A stretch of DNA of 64,000 nt from Parasponia andersonii (taxonomy: Eukaryota > Streptophyta > Magnoliopsida > Rosales > Cannabaceae), in assembly GCA_002914805.1 (NCBI GenBank), contig JXTB01000212.1, positions 1 through 64,000 of the forward strand. The letters run 5' to 3'. The translations under genes and the position numbers were made by a program. Below the pieces are notes generated by a model, which did no database searches, was not told the DNA's origin, and saw nothing but the letters and a program-made list of their open reading frames with translations. Of this stretch, positions 24,674-36,817 are shown piece by piece. Position 1 is the first letter of the stretch, and each line of letters begins with the position of its first letter.

Positions 24674-25923
24674 CGTAAAAGTGAAAGAGGTCGTATTTAG
24701 TCATATACAGGTATCAATCTAATAGGTGCTTAAATAAATTTATTTTTAGAAAATTACCATAAGTACAAACTAGATATAGGTGTGCTAGTTTGTTTATTAT
24801 AAGATACATTCACTACATGCGAGCAAAGACATAAGTATAATTTAGGGCTAGAAAACCCTAAAACTTTACCGCCATCCACCAATATAGTTTGGGTTTAAAG
24901 TATATCCTAAATCACTAAAAGAGTATTGAACTTCAACTATGGTTTTCTTGTCTTATAGTTTGAGTAATTCTACAAAAGGTCATCAAGTGATTCATCAGAT
25001 GTTGCATCATAGTTTGACTTAATCTAAACCTAGATTTTCTAAATCTATGATTCTGGATTTATCAACAAGTTTAAAAGATTCAGAAATCTCAATTCTTCTA
25101 TGATTCAATCTTGTTTTAGGTCAAAAATAAATGAGATTTTAGAAATTATAAATCTATAGTTCATCATCGCAGAAAATCTCTTGGCAAAGCTTTAGGTCTT
25201 CAATTATTAATGAAATTTTTCTAATACATCTACAAATACCATATTGAAATGAAAAAAGTTAATTGAAAATGAACCAGCCTTGTTTGAAACATGGAAGATT
25301 TGTCGAAAATCTAAACTTTTCCTATGGAGAAAACTGGATGTTTGGATAACACTTGAAAAGGAAATTGGAACATTGGAACCTTGCTAGAGAAGAAATAGGC
25401 ATTGGACAAAGTCATCGGAGAATCTTTGAGATTTCAGAAAAGAAGTTTGGGGGTTTAGAGGTGTTTTAGATTTCTAAAAATTCAAATGGAAGAAGGAAAT
25501 TGATGACGTTTTTCTTTATATATCTCACGACTTCATTAATCTTAGCCATAATCAAGATGATTAAGTTTTGATTGATTTTTTCATCAATGGCCAAGATTCA
25601 CGTGGAGGAATTAATCTTTGAAAATAAAATCAATTAAATTTTTGAAATACGAAACATTTTGATTTGCAATGAATTGACTTCATCATTATCATCACAAACA
25701 CTTTCTAGTTTCCTCGAGTCTCACAAACTTCTGGAGAAAAGATGAGATGTGGTTACCCCTGTCAAGAAAATAGACACGTTTGATTTTGAAAAGATATGGT
25801 TCAAGATTTTCTGGTTCTTCAAGGGGTTCAAGATTATCTCTTCACATCGCACTTTGAAGCCCGTACATGCTGAAGTAGGAAGCTTTATTTAGTCCTAAAG
25901 AACTAATAGAGCAGGGAGATAAT

Positions 25924-26290
25924 TGTTATGTGATCTTAAATCTATATCGATAGTCAACGTGCGACAAGGAAACTCAAAGGTTAGCCGAGAATAGGTGTGT
26001 TAGATCGTATATTTTTATCTCTATTAAAGTGTGATCTTCTCCAAATGAAGAATATTTGACCTTTAGAAAAGAAAACTAGATTGAGTTTTTTAGAAACAAG
26101 TAATCTCCAAAGAAGAGAAAATAAGTATCTGTATGGAAATTAAGTAATCCATCTTCTAGTTATTACCCAATTTTGTATTGTTGTTCGAAATTATATTCTC
26201 TATTATATAGTTTCTTATTCTCAAAATAAGAGAGCTTGAGTCTACCCTCATTTATATATAAAAGAGACTTAATCTCATTATTTTTCACGT
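25924..26290 (+). repeat. Tat-B 3' LTR, 5' portion only
   Basis: A purine tract (AGAGCAGGGAGATAAT) leads into TGTTATGTGATCTTAAATC, matching the start of the Tat-C 3' LTR. Similarity can be followed through the promoter block (TATATATAAAAGAG near 26253) and stops shortly after, so the last 250 or so bases of the LTR are missing. Confidence 0.7.
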
Positions 26291-26299
26291 TATAACAAT

Positions 26300-27227
26300 T
26301 ATATGGACTCATATTATCAACCTTTTTGATACTAAAGCATGAAATCATGCTATTTAAATTTTCACATGTGAGATAATGATTTTAAAAAATATAAAAATGA
26401 AAATGATATTAAAAATGGGGCACGTGATTGTACATGCCTCTTCTTGCTAATATATATATATATATATATATTCTCTCTTTGGTATAGGTCGCAACTTCCA
26501 AGTTGCAAAATTAGATAAGTGATGATATCTTATCGAAAGAAAAATGCATATAAATATTTTCTTTTAAATTTTTCTCCAGGTTGTTTTTTTTTTCGACTTG
26601 ATATAATTTAATAACTAAAAAGAAAAAGGTTATACGAATTTCGTATATACGTGCTTGTTTAGCCTTTGTTTTGCTTCTTTTTTTTTTTTTTGTGTATGCG
26701 ATTATTTTAGTTTTCATTTTCTTTTCATTTTATTTTGTATCTTAAAATTTGTTTTCTCCTTCTCAATTTTTCAATTAAAATAAATGTCATAAGCCCTTTT
26801 TCTATTATTAATTTTTAAATATCTATGCTTGTCTCATGATTATTGTCTATTCATTTATTTTTGCATAACAATAATTGATATTTTCAATGTGATAATGATT
26901 GTGTCTATTCAATTATTTTTGTTTAACAATAATAGATATTTTCAATGTGATAATGATTGTTAATTAATGAGATCGTAGACCATTATTATGATATTATAAC
27001 AGTATTAGAGGATAATTATAAATTTGAAAGACCGAAATAGAATTTTATTTTAACAACTTTATAAATAACTCTTTATTTTTAATTATCCAATCTATGGACT
27101 CTGTAAAGGTGTGATCTTTAGAAACAATAATTTGTTTTTGTCTAATAGTGAGAGCCAGGTGCCTCAATACTGGTACAATAAAAAATAAGAAGAAACTACA
27201 TTACATATCCTTTTTTTTCTAAGCTAT
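26300..27227. other. AT-rich spacer with a 58-bp duplication
   Basis: No gene is seen. An (AT)n run lies at about 26450-26470. Two tandem units of 58 bp (26844-26901, 26902-26959), each ending TTTTCAATGTGATAATGATTG, differ at a handful of positions. Confidence 0.7.
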
Positions 27228-30200
27228 CACTATAGGAAACAGGACCTATAATGACCATATTTTTTGTCGCTATAGAATACATTGTCATAAGTATAAATCT
27301 ATACCGATAATAATATCGTCACAAAAATATCGTTGACATAGATCCATTACTATATCATATTTGTGTCGAGGATATAAATAGTTACAAATCTCTATAATAA
27401 TGACGATTATCATTGCTATACTATCATCATATACTAGTTTAAAATAACGAAGTCAGTCATCGTCAATACTTAGAGACAATTCATATCGTCGCTAACTATT
27501 TAAAAGTAATATTTCTTATTTTTTATTTACACCTAAAGCAACAACTCGGCGCTCTAGATTTTAGATTTATTTTTTATTTATAACTGTAGCGACAATATTT
27601 ATCATAGCCATTGAGGATTTTAATTTTTTTTTAAAATAACTATTTGTAAAATAATTAATTTATTAAAAGTAGAATAAAATANAGAAATTTAATATATATA
27701 TATATAACGAAATAATTTAATAAAATTATTCAACACAAAAAAGGGGAAAAAAACTAAAGAACTCTCTAGCTATCCAAGTCAGTAGCCTTTTCATCATTTT
27801 CAGGCTCAGAAAGTGAGGGAGGGCAGAGCTTGAAATTGCTATCACAGTGGCAATGTAGTGGGCAGGGGCATCGGAGTCATACTCAGAGTAGCATGTAGTT
27901 GAATAGGCACCTAAAATCCCAGAAGTAATGTCGACAATGCTTAGACATGACACTTTAATATTATAGTATCGCTTATCTGCGTCACATTGTGCCTGGAGAA
28001 CCACTTCACATTAGTCGACCGCAACCATATAATTCTGCGTCTAGTTAAAAACGTCTTGCCACTTTACATCTGGCACATGATGCTCATGCAGTGGAGAAGC
28101 TGTTGTAGATGATGTGGTAGTAGCTCCCTTGTGCTTCAGACTAGCTCCTCTCCTATAGCCTCTTTTAAGATCAAGCATCTTAGGTATTTTATTATTTTAA
28201 GGGTATTTTGGGTATTTTAAGACTTAAATTGATAGTTTCGTGTCTATCTTGAACATAAGGACATTTTTGGTATTTCATTTGTTTGAAGAGCGTTTTTGGT
28301 ATTTTATTACTGGAATTGTTTTTGTTATAAGGGCATTTTCAGTATTATATTTACTTTAATGGGTTTTATTTTGGCGATTTTTGAGGGATTTTCTTCTTTT
28401 AGGGGAAATTTAGTTATTTATGTGAATGGTGTCATATGGTACCCATGTAATTAATACTATTAGTAATTAATTCCTTGTTTATCGTATACATCATATTTTA
28501 TTAATTATAAATTACTTAATTTAATATTATTCTTTCCTACATTATTTCTATCACAATAATTTTTAATTTAAATAATATTGAAATTTAATTTAATTAAAAT
28601 TTACTTATTTTATTTTAATTATAATTACTTTTATCACAATAATTCTTAAAAATTAATAACTAATTTTTAATTTAATTATAATTTACTTTTTTTATTTTTA
28701 TTAGTAATTTATTTATTCTATTTATTACTAATTACTTATTTCAAAATAATCTCATATTTTATGTATATATTTCTCTACTAATTTACTAAATTATTATTAA
28801 TTAATTTTTTTATTCCATAATTATGTTTCTTATTAATAATCATTATGTAAAAACAATTACCAAATCAAATCTTATTCCAGTAATTTCTCCAATAACTTAC
28901 CAACGAATCCATAAACATTATTCATATTAATAATTATTATTCCAATTCTTATTTCCACATTTTATTCTAAATTATTTTTAAATATTACTTACACAATTAA
29001 TTTAATTTCATATCATAAAAAGTTTTAAACTCATAAAATTATAAACAAAAAAAAAAGCAACACATTCAACAAATATCAACATAATATTCAACACATATCC
29101 AATACTAATCTCCCAAAATTAGTTACTACCTTGACACCCAATCTCTCAAATTCAACAAAAATTAACATCCAAACATTCATAATCACAAATATTTCGAAAT
29201 AATATAATCCAAATTTAAAAACATATTTAAATATAATAAAAATATTTAAATATTCATATTCACAATATAATAATATTTCAAAATCACAAATCTAAAATTA
29301 ATAACAATTAAATACAATTTTTATATTAATATAACCTAATACATTTCTTTCCTAGACTCATATAAACTAAAAATCTAATCTAACATAATCTAAAATTAAT
29401 AATAATCTAATATAATATAATCTAATGAAAAGAAATAAAACTAAACAAAATAAAAAATGGGAGGTGAAGGTGGAGGTAGTGGCGATATCCTAGACAGAAA
29501 GAGGGGAGTATTAGAAAGAGAGAGAAAGAGTTACCAAAGAAAGAGAGAGAGAGAGAGGTGTAGCGACTGGCGGCCGGCAATAGAGCAGAAAGAAATGTCG
29601 GTGAGAGAGAGAAAGCGAAGTAAGAAAAAAAAAAAGAGAAATGATGAAGAACAAAAGCCTCGAAGGTATTAGAACGTAGGAAATGTCATCGCTATAGAAT
29701 TTAACAACATCATTTTGCTTTCTTTTTTTCTTAATTTTTGCATAAATATTAACCAAACAAAGTTCGCCTGCATGAATTTTCAGAGACCTATAGTGACGCC
29801 TAATTGTTGTCACTATAGATAATTAATAAAATCAAAAATTAATTTCATAAGTTTTTTTAATAGAAAAATAAAAAAAATACTACAGTGATGACGTATAGCT
29901 ATGACACTTTCATGATTCCTTAAAAGTGCCTTTTTTTTTCCGTGTGTAACTTACTATGCACAGGTGCAATTTTTTTTGGCAAAAAATATAGCGATGATAT
30001 AATTCATTTACCTGAATGTCGTTGCTTTTTTCTTCTTACTATAGAAAATTAACAAGATTAATAATTATTTTCATAAATTTTTAAATAGAAAAATAAATAA
30101 AATCACTCTAGCCATGACATATATTTTCAGAACTTCCCAAAAAGTACTTTCTTTTTTGCATGCAAATTAAAATCACTATAGTAATTTTTTTGCCAAAACT

Positions 30201-30386
30201 TATAGCGACGACAAATGAATGTCGTCGCTTTTGATTCTCTCTATAGCGACAATGTCGACGATGTCGTCACTATATTTATATTTGGTCAAATTTCAAACTC
30301 TGATATGATATAATGATAACCAAAGAATATCATTGCTTTAGTTATACACCACAGGTGTCGTCATTGTAAAGTATGCTTTTGTGGTG
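27228..30386. mobile_element. CACTA-like (En/Spm) DNA transposon remnant
   Basis: The left end reads CACTATAGGAAACAGG (27228) and the right end ...GCTTTTGTGGTG (30386), a degenerate inverted pair of CACTA type. Flanking triplets are TAT and CAT, close to the 3-bp duplication such elements make. Both end regions are full of short subterminal motifs of the form TATAGCGACGACA / TGTCGTCGCTATA in both orientations (27268-27610 and 29670-30360), a strong trademark of plant CACTA elements. The middle is AT-rich (28400-29450) with a GA-rich block (29507-29620). No transposase is recognisable, so it is non-autonomous or gutted. Confidence 0.6.
27726..28004 (-). other. unrecognised 92-codon open frame inside the CACTA-like element
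   Basis: The frame reads MVLQAQCDADKRYYNIKVS... and stays open for 92 codons in an otherwise stop-rich region. In the same frame, upstream sequence (28190-28010) reads on with two stops. It may be a transposase scrap or chance; I do not recognise the family. Confidence 0.3.
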
Positions 30387-30544
30387 CATGTTCTTGTAAA
30401 TATCCCTTTTTTATTTTATTTATTTATATATCTTTTTTTTATCTTATTAACTTCTATATTCCTTTTTACGTTTTAATAATTATCATTTACCATAAGACCC
30501 ATGCAAGTTAACTTGATATATTCAGTCATATAATTAATTTACTA

Positions 30545-30945
30545 ATATTCCTAATTTATTTATCGTAGTATATAATTCATTTATCAATGTATATAATTCA
30601 TTTGTCATAGTTTAGAATTTATTTACCAGTGTATATAACTGATTTACCAATATACATATTTCATTTATCATAATATGTAATTCATTTACTAGTATATATG
30701 ATTCATTTATCGCTATATATAATCCCTTTGTTATAGTATATAATTCATTTAAAGGTGTATATAATTAATTTACTAACATATATAATTTATTTACTGGTGT
30801 CTATAATTAATATACAAATATATGTAATTCATTTTCTATGGTATATAATTTATTTACCCGTGTATTAATTAATTGATCGTAGTATACAATTCGTTTTCTG
30901 GTGTATAAAATTATTTGCCATAGTATAAATTCATTTAAGTGAAAA
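30545..30945. repeat. 21-bp minisatellite, about 19 units
   Basis: A degenerate tandem array of TATATAATTCATTTA plus a variable 6-base spacer (TCAATG, CCAGTG, TCATAG, CTGGTG and so on). Alternate spacers look alike (xxAGTG/xxGGTG against TCATAG/TCGTAG), which hints at a 42-bp higher-order unit. It begins about 160 bases beyond the right end of the CACTA-like element. Confidence 0.85.
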
Positions 30946-31024
30946 CAAATTATGGAGATTTCATTACCACCTTGTTGAAACTTAGACCTCTACTTTGCAT
31001 GTCATAGTAAGAAATTATATTGTC

Positions 31025-31480
31025 CATACTATACCCAGGAGCGGAGCCAGAAGTTAGTCTCAGTGGGGGTATAACCTAGCTAGAAGATTTTTTTTCTATA
31101 GAAATAATCAAGATAAAAAATTTGAACTCAAATAATAATTCAAGAAATAATTTCTTTTCTCACAAAAATGTGTGAAAAATTACACTAAATTTCAAAATTT
31201 TCATAAAGAATCTTCTAAAAAGAGAGTGAGAGCAAAAAATAAGGGTGGATATTGTTTATTTTGATTTATTATATTTGTAATATGAGACTTTTCTAATTAT
31301 TTTTATTTTTTTTTACACATATTATATTTGGGCTTAAAAGATATTTTTATTAGAAAAAAAACTATACATGATAGGGTATAAATTTCATCTTCTTTATTTA
31401 CATTAATATAAATTTTCAAAAATCCAATAGGGGCATATGCCCCCAAGTGGTCCTTAACTGCATCACTGCACCAAACAAAC
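31025..31480. repeat. possible short non-autonomous element
   Basis: GGAGCGGAGCCAG near 31032 and GTGGGGGTATAACC near 31062, with GGGGCATATGCCCCCAAGTGG near 31431, are wordings I associate with dispersed plant repeats. Ends and class could not be set. Confidence 0.3.
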
Positions 31481-31499
31481 GAGGTCCACAAGAAATTGA

Positions 31500-32470
31500 A
31501 GGATGTTCAACTTATTCCTAGAATATGTATATTCGAAAATGAATATAACTCCTCAAAAGTTGTTATCAAATTAAGATCGTGTTAACATCAGTTGACAATG
31601 ATTAAATTTTAAAATTAGTACTTTATTAATTAACAACATGATTGAAATGGTAAATGACTATATTTTATCTTCTAATACCTAAATTAATAATATATATATA
31701 TATATATAGTTCTTAATCTTAATCTTTAATCTATTAGGTATTTGAATTTTAGCCAATATTATTTAACAGTGATCCAAAGATTATAATAAAATAAATAAAA
31801 AGAAATATTATTAATATTATTTATTTCTTATTTTTTATTATAAAAAATATGTATAATAAATTATATTAGTTAAAATTATATAAAAAGAAATACCTAAGCC
31901 CTGGAAGTGACGTCCAATACACATCCTAATATGACACACATATCCTTCAAAGCCTCACGCTGTCCTAATTAAATAAGCATTTTCTCATAAGCCAAACAAC
32001 CTATTAACCCAAAAAACTTAATAATAAATCTCGCCCGGTCGTGACCATCAATTTCTGGCGCACTAGATTCTGATTCGGTAACTCAGAGAAGCAATTCATC
32101 CGGTGTGGGTTTCTTTGACTCGGAGTAAGGAAAGGTCGGGACCAGAGGGCTGAGAGAGTGGATATGGCCGCCACAACCAAAAACTGGCAATTTTTCTGAG
32201 CTCGGAGCACCCTAAAAGCTAGTGGAGCCAAGGACGAGGCCGACTGGCGAATTATGTAACTGAAGGCAGTTCGGGGGGACTAGGGACAGAGTGAAAGTAG
32301 GGAGAGAATTTGAAACGGAGTCGCGTTAGAACAAGTGAGTGACCGTTAAAAGATTAAAGGATAAATTTGGTATTGAAAAAATACAAAATAATAATTAAAA
32401 AAAAAGGATATCTCTTCGTAAAATTAAAAAAGGTATCAAATTAGTAAGGCCAAAGTATGGCATTTTTGTA
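31500..32470. other. AT-rich spacer, no gene seen
   Basis: Holds an (AT)n run near 31688-31708 and a GC-richer patch at 32030-32330 whose open frame (75 codons, minus) shows no known domain. Confidence 0.5.
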
Positions 32471-32473
32471 CAA

Positions 32474-32866
32474 AGTCCAAATATTGACAGGAGGTAGCAC
32501 TGCGGCACCAAAATTATCTAAGAGTTAGTACTATGGTGCCATTTTTGACGCTACAGCACCAGTTTTCTACTAATTTGGTGTCGTAGCTTCCTAGATACGT
32601 TGTTTCTTCGTTTTAGCTCCAATTTACCTCATTTTTATTGTGCTATGACTATATCGGATTCAACTTTGATTTCAATGGTTTAAAAAATATATTTGAAAGG
32701 CATAAATTCACCTTATTTTGCATCAAACACACTTATTTCATCCTCCTATCAATATAAATAGACAAAATATAAAAAAAAACAGGAAAAACACTTGAAACAA
32801 CATAATTTAAATAAGGACATAACAAAATTTAAGGCATAATAGCACTAAATAACTCTAATTTTATGG
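32474..32866 (-). repeat. left arm of a large inverted repeat (inverted LTR fragment)
   Basis: The reverse complement of this arm aligns with 33412-33812 along about 400 bases. Shared blocks include GACTATATCGGATTCAACTT, TTATTTTGCATCAAA, GGCATAATAGCACTA and AATTTTATGGAGTTA. The arm is an inverted piece of the start of the LTR beginning at 33412. Confidence 0.85.
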
Positions 32867-33411
32867 AGTTATTAGATGCCTATACAACTTACAACTAGTA
32901 CACTTTGTTGCTAATAGTCATATACAACAAAGTTAACTTCACTCAAATTTCTACAATCCGAGTGCTTAAGGGTGATTTGAGCTTATTTTATCCAAAACAT
33001 CATACCTTTATCTAACCCCACATTACAACCTTAATAAAGACATTTTGATCTATGGTGTTGGGTTTATCTATATTAGTGGAGATAGATTTGAAAAGCAAAC
33101 CTATGGAACTTGACTGTTCCCTTTGAGATTCTGTACTTAATATGTGTTTTTATAAATTTATCCGAATTTCACACAATGAAAGGAGAAAGACATGTATATA
33201 CACACATGAGAAATTTGATCTAAAATGGGACATGTTCTTAAGTTACTCTTAATACCTAGCCAATATTAGCAATTTTCTTTAAGTTATGTTATTAAATGAA
33301 TATTGAGGAACTAATTAGAAATTAGCAGTGTCGATACAATATCTTTTGTGTATTTTTAGATATTTTTTTTTTACTTTTACTTGAGGACTAGCAAAATATT
33401 AAGTTTGGGTG
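32867..33411 (+). mobile_element. 3' untranslated end of an LTR element with polypurine tract
   Basis: This loop between the inverted arms has no coding frame. Its right end reads GAGGACTAGCAAAATATTAAG followed by TTTGGGTG, resembling the 3' non-coding end and polypurine tract that precede the 3' LTR in many plant Athila/Tat-type elements. Confidence 0.5.
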
Positions 33412-35016
33412 TGCGGTAACTCCATAAAATTAAAATCATCTAGTGCTATTATGCCTTAAGTTTTGCCATGTTCTTATTTGAATTGAGTTGTTTCAAAAAA
33501 TTTTCTTGTTGTAATAATGTTTTGCTTGTTTATGTTGCTGAGAGAAAGAAATAAAGGTATTTGATGCAAAATGAGATGAATTAGTACCTCATAAATGGGT
33601 TTTTCAAACATTAGAATTGAAGTTGAATCCGATAGAGTCGTAACACAACGAAAATTGGACAAATCAGAGGTCAAATGAAGAAATGGCATACCTTGGAAGC
33701 CAAAGCACTAAACCAGTAGAAAAGTGGTGTTATATTGCTAAAAGTGGCTCCCCAGCGCCAACTGTCGGGTATTTTTGGTACCACAATGCTACTTCTTGTA
33801 TCCTAGGTCAATAATTAACAGCTGAGACCAACTTTTTGACGATCCGAAAGTCCTGATTCAGCCTACCTTAGGATTGCTCAAGCCACTTTTTTAAAATCTT
33901 ATCTTCAAGATTGAAAGAGGTATATTGGGATAGAGAGAAAGAGAGAGTGGCAGTCCTGGAAGGAGAGGAAGAAGAAAATGAATTTATGCTCACCTACTCC
34001 ATTTCTTAATTTTCTCATCAATGTCAATATCATACTTTATTCTTAAGTTTTTCTCTTCTTTTTCTCGTGAGTTTTTCTTTATATTTTTCACATTTAGAGA
34101 ATAACATAGTTGAGAGCAAATCCTAGAGAGAGGATTCAAAGGAGCAAGGCCAAGCTTGGAGAAGGAGCTTGACAAACTCTATGAATACCTTCAAGTTTTT
34201 CTAAAGGAGAATTCTAAAACTTTTCTCTCCTTAATTCTGTATTTCTTGAATTGAATGGATCACAATGTTATTATTCTCAATTAATATTATGAACTAAATA
34301 TTTCCTTGTCTAGTTTTACTATGTGAACCAACTTAGTATCTTGTATTTGTTTATTTCTCTTCTTTCATTAATCAAATCCATTGTTGAGTTATTTGTTTTA
34401 TCTTATTCTTATTGCTTTTATTTAATTGATTACTAAATAGATTGTTGAGTGAAATTTCTATGAGCATAGAAAGGATATTAGAAATTTGGACTTAGCTGAA
34501 ACAACATAAGATTACCTAGTTTAGGGTAAATTTTCATAGGATAGAAATATACCTATATGACTTGTGTAACCTCTTTGAGAATTACAAAACTTAGTCAATC
34601 TATGTTAGGAGTAACATATTAGCTTGTCTAGGTGGTTTCACTTGTGTCTTGAAAAGGAGTTTGTGAATACATTCGAATCCTCGGTTGACAACTCCAATAA
34701 TATAATTAATTTAAGAGGGAAATTGGGAGATTATATGTTTAAAGTATGGTTAGAGAATTAGTAAATCTAAATATTTTTCTTATTTTTTATCTTTTATTCA
34801 TGTTGCATACTAATTTAATTGCTTATTTTATTTCTCTAAAAACTATATTTCAGTTCTTTGGATAAAGTTTCTTATTGACCAATTTTAATATTTAGCATTG
34901 AATTAGAAATCAATCTCTGTAGGTTCGACACTCATTTTACTTCCATATTTAAATTACATATGACCATGTGCAATTTCACAGGATTATGAATTTATAGTTA
35001 TACATTCTAACCAATA
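33412..35016 (+). repeat. LTR of an Athila/Tat-type element, about 1.6 kb
   Basis: It begins near 33412 (TGCGGTAACTCCATAAAA) right after a purine tract. It ends near 35016 before TTTTGCATTGTTGCTGGGAA (35021-35040), a decayed form of the primer site TTGGCGCCGTTGCCGGGGA that is common in plant Athila/Tat elements. The end region TCTCTGTAGGTTCGACACTC near 34914 is also typical. The first 400 bases form the right arm of the inverted repeat. The start and end pair (TG...TA) is imperfect. Confidence 0.6.
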
Positions 35017-35020
35017 AGTT

Positions 35021-35043
35021 TTTTGCATTGTTGCTGGGAATTG
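35021..35043 (+). other. decayed primer-binding site (tRNA-Asp type)
   Basis: TTTTGCATTGTTGCTGGGAA differs from the widespread plant form TTGGCGCCGTTGCCGGGAA mainly by C-to-T and G-to-A changes. It marks the right end of the LTR at 33412-35016. Confidence 0.6.
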
Positions 35044-35209
35044 AAATACTAATTCTTATTAATATTAATACCAATCAATTCTTGTTTTAGTTCAAAATTT
35101 TAATTTATTTATTTATTTATTTTTCTTATGCTTTTTTTTGATGATATACTACGATTATTATGGAAGTGGAGATATGAAAGATACCGATCAATAATGCCAT
35201 GAATCTCTC

Positions 35210-35395
35210 ATGGCTTTGAACACTCAGTTGAGCAAATTGAACAAAAAACTTGAAATTATTGAGTTGATTGCTCAAGGCCTTACGTGCATGAGCTCTGCTA
35301 AGACCCTTTCTGAATTGCCATCTATGTGGAGGAAGCTACCCAAGAGAAGGATGCCCATACACCTTACAATGAGTACACTTTGTTTCCAACTCTAA
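35210..35395 (+). pseudogene. possible gag fragment of the LTR element
   Basis: An open run of 61 codons starts MALNTQLSKLNKKLEIIE, an amphipathic, coiled-coil-like stretch. Position, just downstream of a primer site, fits a gag or leader fragment. It stops abruptly where the Tat-D polymerase sequence begins (35397). No domain is certain. Confidence 0.4.
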
Positions 35396-35396
35396 C

Positions 35397-36817
35397 AGCT
35401 AACCCTAGAAATTTCAAGCGCTGATTGATATCACCTCGCAAACTAAAAAAGGTACAAAGCCGCATACGACAGGTGGCTATACTTAGCCAATTCATATGTC
35501 AAACTTCTGACAAATGCAAGTTATGCTATACTTAGCCAATTTATATGTCAAACTTTTGACAAATGCAAGTTATTCTTTGAATTAATAAAAGGCCCAAAGA
35601 AGTTTGAATGGATGAAAATCTATGAACATGTGTTTTAGGAGTTCAAAAGACATATTGGATCTCCACCACTCCTTTCAAAACCGAAAGAAGACGAGAAACT
35701 ATATTTTTACATGAAGAGGAACATATATAATGACCTAAATGTGAGTAAACGACTACTTAATGCTAAGACCCATTACCTAAAAATGAAAAGGCTTATATTA
35801 GCATTGATCATCGCCTCACAAAAATTGTGACCTTACTTCCATACATATTCCACCAAGGTATTGACTAACTTTCCTCTTAAACAAGTTTTGCAAAAGCCCA
35901 AAGCCTCAGGACGGCTGCTCAAATAGACAGTTAAACTAAGCCAATTTGACATTATTTTTCAACCAAGAACTGTGATCAAAGGCCAAGCATTGGCCGATTT
36001 CATCATAGAATTCACATATGATGTGAATATACCTATTGAGGAAGAAGTAAAACTCGCTGTTGATGGTTCCAAAGTGTGCAAATTATATGTTGATAGGTCA
36101 TCAAATGAAAGCAGCACTGGCACAGGTTTAATGCTAGTTAGTCCTGAGGGGCACAACATACGAAGTGCACTTTACTTCTGATTCCTAACTTTAAATAACA
36201 AAGCAGAATATGAAGCTTTGATCTCTGGATTAAAACTAGTAAAAGCAATGAATGTGGAAGTAATTTAAATATATAGCGACTCTCAGCTTGTGGTATGCTA
36301 AATCACGGGAGATTTTCATGTTGGAAGAAGAAAGATAGCAACTTATCTTCAAAAAGAACACGGTCTCTTTTCAACTATCTCGATATACAACAGTAAACTG
36401 ATACCACAGAGCCAAAATAGCCATGCAGATGCACTAGCAAAATTAGCCTTAATAAAAGACAGCGAGCTTTTGAAGACAATATCAGTGGAATTCCTCACTA
36501 AACCAAGCATTGAGAAAAATGCTGATATGTCATTGCAAATTATTTGAGAAGCTTCATGGATTGATCCAATCCTGAACTATCGAAATAACGGTGATCTTCC
36601 AGAATATAAAAATAGCACGAAGAGGCTTTGTATATAGGCTGCCAGCTACATAATCTACGATGGATAGCTCTATAGAAGAAGCTTCTACTCGCCATTGTTA
36701 ATATACATAGAGAATAAAAAAGCACACTACATCATGCGAGAAATTCATGAAGGAGTGTATAGAAATCACTCTAGGAAGCCATAACTAACAAACTTCTCAG
36801 ACAATGGTATTACCTAC
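35397..36817 (+). pseudogene. pol: Tat-D polymerase fragment: RT end, RNase H, second RNase H, integrase start
   Basis: Similarity to Tat-C begins at the end of the RT palm (compare 46080) and continues through thumb/RNase H (FEWMKIYEH; GSPPLLSKPKEDEKLY), the linker (QPRTVIKGQALADFIIEFTY, 35961-36020), the second RNase H (LYVDRSSNESSTGTGLMLVS) and NSHADALAKLALIKDSELLK near 36430. It then enters the integrase zinc finger (HYIMREIHEGVYRNHSRK; KLLRQWYYLL), where it is cut by an insertion at 36818. Stops and frameshifts are scattered. It contains a 49-bp tandem duplication (35476-35524, 35525-35573). Confidence 0.85.

Larger units (their letters stand above)
16070..26300 (+). mobile_element. Tat-B: old, decayed Ty3/gypsy Tat element
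   Basis: A truncated 5' LTR, gag, protease, reverse transcriptase, two RNase H regions, integrase, an opposite-strand gene and a truncated 3' LTR occur in the same order as in the element at 42-53 kb. Stops and frameshifts occur in every domain. It is the most diverged of the recognisable copies. The 5' LTR lacks its start and the 3' LTR lacks its end, so no target duplication can be checked and the outer limits are approximate. Confidence 0.88.

Noticed and set aside
29457-29672. 71-codon Arg/Glu/Lys-rich frame
   Set aside because: Produced by the GA-rich block in the CACTA-like element; low complexity with an equally long frame on the other strand.
32004-32231. 75-codon minus-strand frame in a GC-richer patch
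   Set aside because: No recognisable domain or signal; too short to support as a gene.
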